Assembly (NCBI GenBank): GCA_036250195.1
Contig: JAVHZZ010000009.1
Coordinates: forward strand, 97,277,271 to 97,341,270
Source of the DNA: Mixophyes australis
Taxonomy: Eukaryota > Chordata > Amphibia > Anura > Limnodynastidae
Direction of reading: 5' to 3'
Length of the DNA stretch: 64,000 nucleotides
The notes below the pieces were generated by a model, which was given only the letters and a program-made list of their open reading frames with translations, searched no databases and was not told the origin of the DNA. The first letter of the stretch is position 1; each line of letters opens with the position of its first letter. This document shows, one piece after another, positions 59,104 to 64,000 of the stretch. The position numbers and the translations under genes were made by a program.

Positions 59104-62009
59104 TTCAGCTGACAATTCTTTTAAAATATTTTATTTAAATATTTGTTATCTATTTTTAATTAGCCAAGTCGTGCATATGCACATTGCCCGAGACTATACT
59201 GGCAAAGCGGTAATTTTCTTCAATACCAGATTTGCCATCGCTGCGATAGGTGGCGGTAGAAAATCATTGTTATTGCCGCATATTAATAGGCAAGTCTGTT
59301 AGTCTGTGACTTGTCTCGGGAGCTGTGGAGAGGTTAGGAAAAGAAAGAAAAAAAACAAAGTTGGTGCATTTGCATCTTTTTAATTAGAAAAGCAAATTGT
59401 ATTAGAATACATTTTACTTGCTGAAATTTGACTAATAGAGCCAAATACATTATCCCTTGAAATGCTACAAGTGAGAGGCTATTTCTTCTGGTACGGAACA
59501 TTATAGAGCGAGTGTTCTACACCGTGTATCAAGTAATCCAGTGCCTCAGAAGCTCTCCAGCACAAGCAGTAATCAAAGTGCAGCATGACAGGGGAACTCA
59601 AAGGACAATTGGTCTCTTGTGTCATTGATTTACAATGGATGTAACTGTGCAAACAATCAATATTACAGGGTGATTGTTTACATCTCACACAGAATGTGCT
59701 GATACGCTGCCAGTTTATTTCATCACTTGTAATGTTTGATAGTTGCCCAAATAATCACACTGTGTTACTCCAACACTCCAGATCAATGCCTGACACATCA
59801 TCCTCCCCACTTAATTACAACACAGTGAGTTCTGCCAAGGGTGAGTAAACTTAGACTTAAAGCTTTAGAGACCAGCCAGGGGAAAAACAGGACAGTCAAT
59901 CAGTTTTACTTTCTGGTGAGATGGAAAATAGGTTGGACAAAGAGGAATTTACTATGCAGTCTAATAGCTGGGATCTAAAAAGGACGATCCTTGGCAGTAC
60001 TGGATAATTGCTTGTCCTAACTATTTAAAGATCTTTATGTTAAAACCTCCAGCTTGTTCATATCACTGTTAATATTAGAATGCGCTACAGTAGTGTAAAA
60101 AGGGCAATTGACCCTTTTGTGGGTTAATTAAATACTTGTTATAAATGTATGCAGGGGAGGTAGGGAGGGGGAGAAGAGGGGGGGAGAAGAGGGAGGGAGA
60201 GAGGGAAATGTGATGTGTGTATAGATAAATCACTGTGGATGGGCCCCATAAAATGCTGATCCTGATCAACATTTGATAGGTATCCATCAGATATCTGTCA
60301 GGACAAATGGTAAATCAAATTACACAATAACCACATCTGTAGCAGTATATAGTAGCGCAAGCGGACAGTGCATCAAATAAATACTGTGTGAAAAAACAAC
60401 AACAGTTTGTTTAAATAGATATGGCTACCCCAGGTTTCATCGAAACAATAATTGAGGCAAAACTGCACTAAAAAGAAGAATGAAGACAAACACTCTATAG
60501 TGTAAATAACAGTATAAAAGCAATATTGGTACACTCACATAATAAAATGCTGAAACATAAGCAATAACAACATACAGAGGATTAAAACAGGACCTTTCAC
60601 TTGAGTCCTCTCTACTCCTCCCTGCGTGATGCTGCTCGTGACGTAGTATCCTCTTTCAATCCCTGTGCGCATGCGCCGACCGGTAACCTTGGGCGTGCGC
60701 ACAGACATCCCTGAATGAAAGAACCTGAGACATGTGACATGGAGGGATCATGTGATCCCTCCACACATGTGCTGTGCAGCTCTGCTCTTCGGAACAGAGA
60801 TGTTTCAGTGAAATTTTTCAATTACGTTAATGTACGCCAGCTTCAGATGGAGTACCTTAACATGTTTTGTTTTTTTCAATTCAGCTGTTGGTACATAGCA
60901 GTACTGAGCAGTGCCCATACACTGTTATGGGGACTGCTCAGTAAAACGAAGAGATATGCAAAGCAGCAGCGATGTAGTCATAGTAAATAACAATTTTGCA
61001 TTTAAATGCATGAAAAGCTCTGTTTTCTATGCTTGAACACAGTTTTTAGTTTAATAAATAGGCCCCTATAGCCAACGCCACCTCAGGATGGCGTTAGCAG
61101 CTGTGATCTGCGTTAACAGGCCCACTGGAGGGGAGAGAGCATGTGTAGATCCCTCCTCTGTCATGCTGTATGTATGCTCCTCCTGTACTACGGAGACATC
61201 AGTCCGTTACCTGTATCTGATTAAACTAAGACCTTCAAGGGGAATACTATCAGATGTTATGAACGAATGTCCACCTAATTTGAAGTCTCACAGGTAACCC
61301 CATGCTGGTATTATTACCTGGAGCTCCCTCCATTTTGGCACCTATACACCAATATCATGGATCAGTCTAACGGCTACTTTTACAGACATTACTAGGAGCA
61401 CCTTTAAGGGATGAAGCGATCACGACCCTGGAAGGGTTGTGACAGGGATTCTCAGGCTTACCAATTGCTCCACTTTGAACTGCAGTCCCAGTTGCCTGAC
61501 AGCCAGTGCCATCCCTATAATCTATTCCGCTGCTGCCCACTGACCGCTATTTTCTCCCGTCGTATATTATGCTGTGGACACAGACCAGAGCCAACCACAT
61601 TTTCCCACAAGAGCTTTTTACACATGGCCATTTGCTTGCCTTATCTGGGTAGTCAAAAAGGCCCTGATAGTTTGACTATAAACCCCGTGACTCCCTGTTT
61701 ACCACCATGTAGTTTAAATTCTAATGGGAATTTATGGATCGATTCAGCCTTTTTGGTGAAAGAAATCTTCGCATTGGGCAGGCACTTGCCACTGGTGCTG
61801 TCCCGGCTAGATAAATTTCATAAATAGATTTCTTATTGCTGCAATAAGAAATGTTAATTACCACTCAAAATGGTCAAAAATTGATACATAGACCCCTAAG
61901 TGTAATTTTATACTGTCAGCCTACTCAGTGCTATTCTCTCATAAACTCACATATATCTCATAAAAGAGGTTAAGCTGAATCATTGAACTATTACTGATTA
62001 GTCAGTGGT
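59104..62009. other. Intron stretch with a candidate conserved block and repeat scraps
   Basis: 59360-59800 is repeat-free-looking (see findings). 60140-60205 is GA/GGA-rich. 60330-60600 and 61020-61875 look like dispersed repeats: AATAAATAGGCCCCTATAGC near 61060 and GATACATAGACCCCTAAG near 61895 are typical element ends. A 138-codon frame at 61411-61827 has no recognisable domain. Confidence 0.4.
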
Positions 62010-62253
62010 CAGGGGCGCACGGAGGATTTTTCAGGGGGGTTTCCTCCACCCCCGGGAAAAAAAACCAGTGCTCCGTTTCGGCTGCACTGTACTATACAGC
62101 AGCCGCGGCGCTCTCAAAGAACCGTCCGCGGCGCTTCTTAGACAGCGCCGCGGTTGCTGTATAGTACAGTGCCGATATGTAGGGCACTTTTTTAGCGGAG
62201 GGTGGGGGGGGGGTTTCTGGAGACCCAGAAACATCCCCCTGCGTGCGCCACTG
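62010..62253. mobile_element. Foldback hAT-like element, 244 bp
   Basis: CAGGGGCGCACGGAGGATTT and the right end GCGTGCGCCACTG are inverted. Inside, GCACTGTACTATACAGCAGC and CGCGGCGCT pair with AGCGCCGCGGTTGCTGTATA and GTACAGTGC, giving a strong palindrome. GTGGT occurs at both flanks but no clean 8-bp duplication is seen. Confidence 0.7.
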
Positions 62254-64000
62254 GTGGTAACTAGCCTACTATGCATCATTGGCTATAAGACTTCAATATA
62301 CTGTAATGTCTCCATGCAAAACCTCACAGACACAAAGTGTAATGTTTTATTCCATTACAAGACATATTCAGTATTGGTTTTTATCATAACCTTCACTTAA
62401 TGTATATGTATATAGAATGTTCGCAAATGTATGCACATGCCATGTAAAAGTCCATTAATAATACAATACCATGTGGATAACCTTTATGTTTATATTTGGA
62501 AGGTATAAACCTATTTAAGTTGTTGTCAACTAATATTTCCAGCTAAGTATATTTTTGGGAATGTTATTTCAACTAAAGGTTATGATTACATTGTATGCAT
62601 TTACTCTACAGAAATGCGGATTAAAGAAGAGACAAGTAGGTTGTAAACCTTTGGTAGAAGTCATGCATTTCTTTTTTTTAAAAGCATATCTGCCTACATA
62701 CCAGTGAAGGATATCTGCCCTTTTATAAGCATAACTGAATCTAGATATTCAAATCCAACAATGGATCTGCTAGAGCAGATTTCAGCTTTTTCAGTGATAT
62801 GCATGCAGCTGTTGACACAAGAACTAAGAGTGTCAATCTGGTCCACAGCAAGCAATTGTCTCTGTGTTCATTTTCAATGCATTATATTGTAGACAAGTTA
62901 ACATTCGGAAAGCTCTACATGTTATGAGCTTTACAGTTTCCTGTGTCCTGTCTTATATTTTAAGCAGTGGGAATAACAAAATGGACACTATTGCTTTGCA
63001 GGTTAGGACGATACCATCCAAATGTTGTAATCTCTAAATGAAAAACTACAGTCAAACGGCCCTTTTTTATTTATTCCAAGAGACCAGGAAATAATGGTGT
63101 AAAGTCTGGGAAAGTGTACCAACTCCTCAAATTTTAAATAAAAACTTTTAGTAAACTTTAAATAAATGAAGGGGAAATCACAAAAGCAATTTGGACCACA
63201 CTGTAGCATAAAGTATAATTGTATGGTTATATTATAATATTATTATAAAGTAATTTTTGCAAGTGCAACTAAACTACAGGCAAAGGGAGCACCCGCAGAC
63301 GCCGTAGCGGCTATACCCCCAGAGTGATGGTAGTTCCGCCACTGTGGGTAATGTTTGTGGTCTAAATTGTAGGAGTACAAAATCAGGTAAATGGGCGATT
63401 GAATTATTAGGGAATGATGGGACCATGGAAAAGAATGCATACTGCCAGAAACTGTAAAGTCAGGTATGTAAAATTTTGACTGCATATAATGTGGAATACT
63501 ATCATTTCACTTCATACTATTCAACTCTCTTCTACCTGCACTGAAACTGTAAAGAAGGACAGCCTTTGGCTTCACATGTTCCACCCATCTGCCCCAATTT
63601 ATGTGGTACAATTCCAATCTGAGGGGACTATTTCACCATCGCCACCTAGGTCTTAAGTTAGGAGGTATGGTGCCCTGAAATTCAAGGGTGTTGTCAGAGG
63701 AGGGAAGAGTGGTTGGGGACTTCTGAAGCACTAGGCATTCCACTGAGGGAGAGGACATGCACCAGGTGTGAGGTGTAATGCACATTTACATGTGCCCCAT
63801 GTTGCATCGTAGTGGCAAACACAGGTTGTCCCGCCTTGCGTCCGACCAATGGGAGGTATGTGTACATACAATACATGTTGCTACCCGGGCACTACAATTG
63901 TAAAGTTTTAAAAATTATGAATGTCAACCAGACATGAGGAAAGATGACCAAGTTTGTTGCACAAGATGACCTATGTGATGAGATTATGGAAATCTGCCCA
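62254..64000. other. Intron stretch, no gene recognised
   Basis: AT-rich. 63285-63344 ends GGTAGTTCCGCCACTG, the right end of the same family as the MITE at 2769-2909. 63655-63870 has GTTAGGAGGTATG and GGGAGGTATGTG, typical ends of GC-rich elements. No gene recognised. Confidence 0.4.

Noticed and set aside
61411..61827. 138-codon open frame
   Set aside because: No recognisable domain, and the surrounding sequence has ends typical of a dispersed repeat.

Overview
The window reads as vertebrate nuclear DNA, most likely from a frog. It is AT-rich, with very sparse coding sequence and many short inverted-repeat DNA transposons. The repeat styles (CCAATCAG foldback elements, hAT-type miniature elements with 8-bp target duplications, tRNA-derived SINEs sharing an L2-type 3' tail) fit an anuran genome. 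That assignment is inference from repeat style and from the one gene found, not from a database match.

One gene can be supported: AFF2 (FMR2), a transcription-elongation scaffold of the AF4/FMR2 family, on the minus strand. Two coding exons are present. Exon 2 (41468-41588, 121 nt) and the large exon 3 (36781-37665, 885 nt) join in frame and have canonical splice sites. Together they encode the N-terminal homology region, which in the paralog AFF4 binds P-TEFb, and the following Ser/Pro-rich segment with the KPTAYVRPMDGQDQ motif. Everything else is intron: 1-36780 is the start of intron 3, 37666-41467 is all of intron 2, and 41589-64000 is the part of intron 1 next to exon 2. Exon 1, the promoter and exon 4 onward were not found and presumably lie outside.

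The introns are full of repeats. (a) Seven copies of a ~175-bp foldback MITE each carry CCAAT boxes in opposite orientation. (b) hAT-like elements with 8-bp target duplications lie at 2769, 12603, 15945, 31076, 39869 and 51166, and weaker cases at 9293 and 62010. (c) Harbinger-like elements lie at 6645 and 46379. (d) One TIR family has a copy at 4277-5619 that carries a 33-bp minisatellite, an older copy at 8271-9155 with a foldback MITE nested inside, and relics elsewhere. (e) A GC- and CpG-bearing family ending in TTGGCAAGTATG has about eight copies. (f) The 3' end of an L2-like LINE (21973-22697) and seven tRNA-derived SINE copies share its 3' tail. (g) A Helitron-like element (44530-45354) contains another 33-bp minisatellite. 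(h) A 31-bp minisatellite lies at 30233-30925. (i) Long TA tracts occur, one of them a composite TA/TTACACACA array.

The longest apparent open frames other than exon 3 lie in tandem repeats and are artefacts. No operon, defence system, CRISPR array, virus or other undescribed system was found. The most interesting points are the AFF2 exons, the dispersed paired NF-Y-type CCAAT boxes (one pair about 170 bp inside intron 3), the nested transposon history, and several low-repeat AT-rich blocks that look like candidate conserved non-coding elements.
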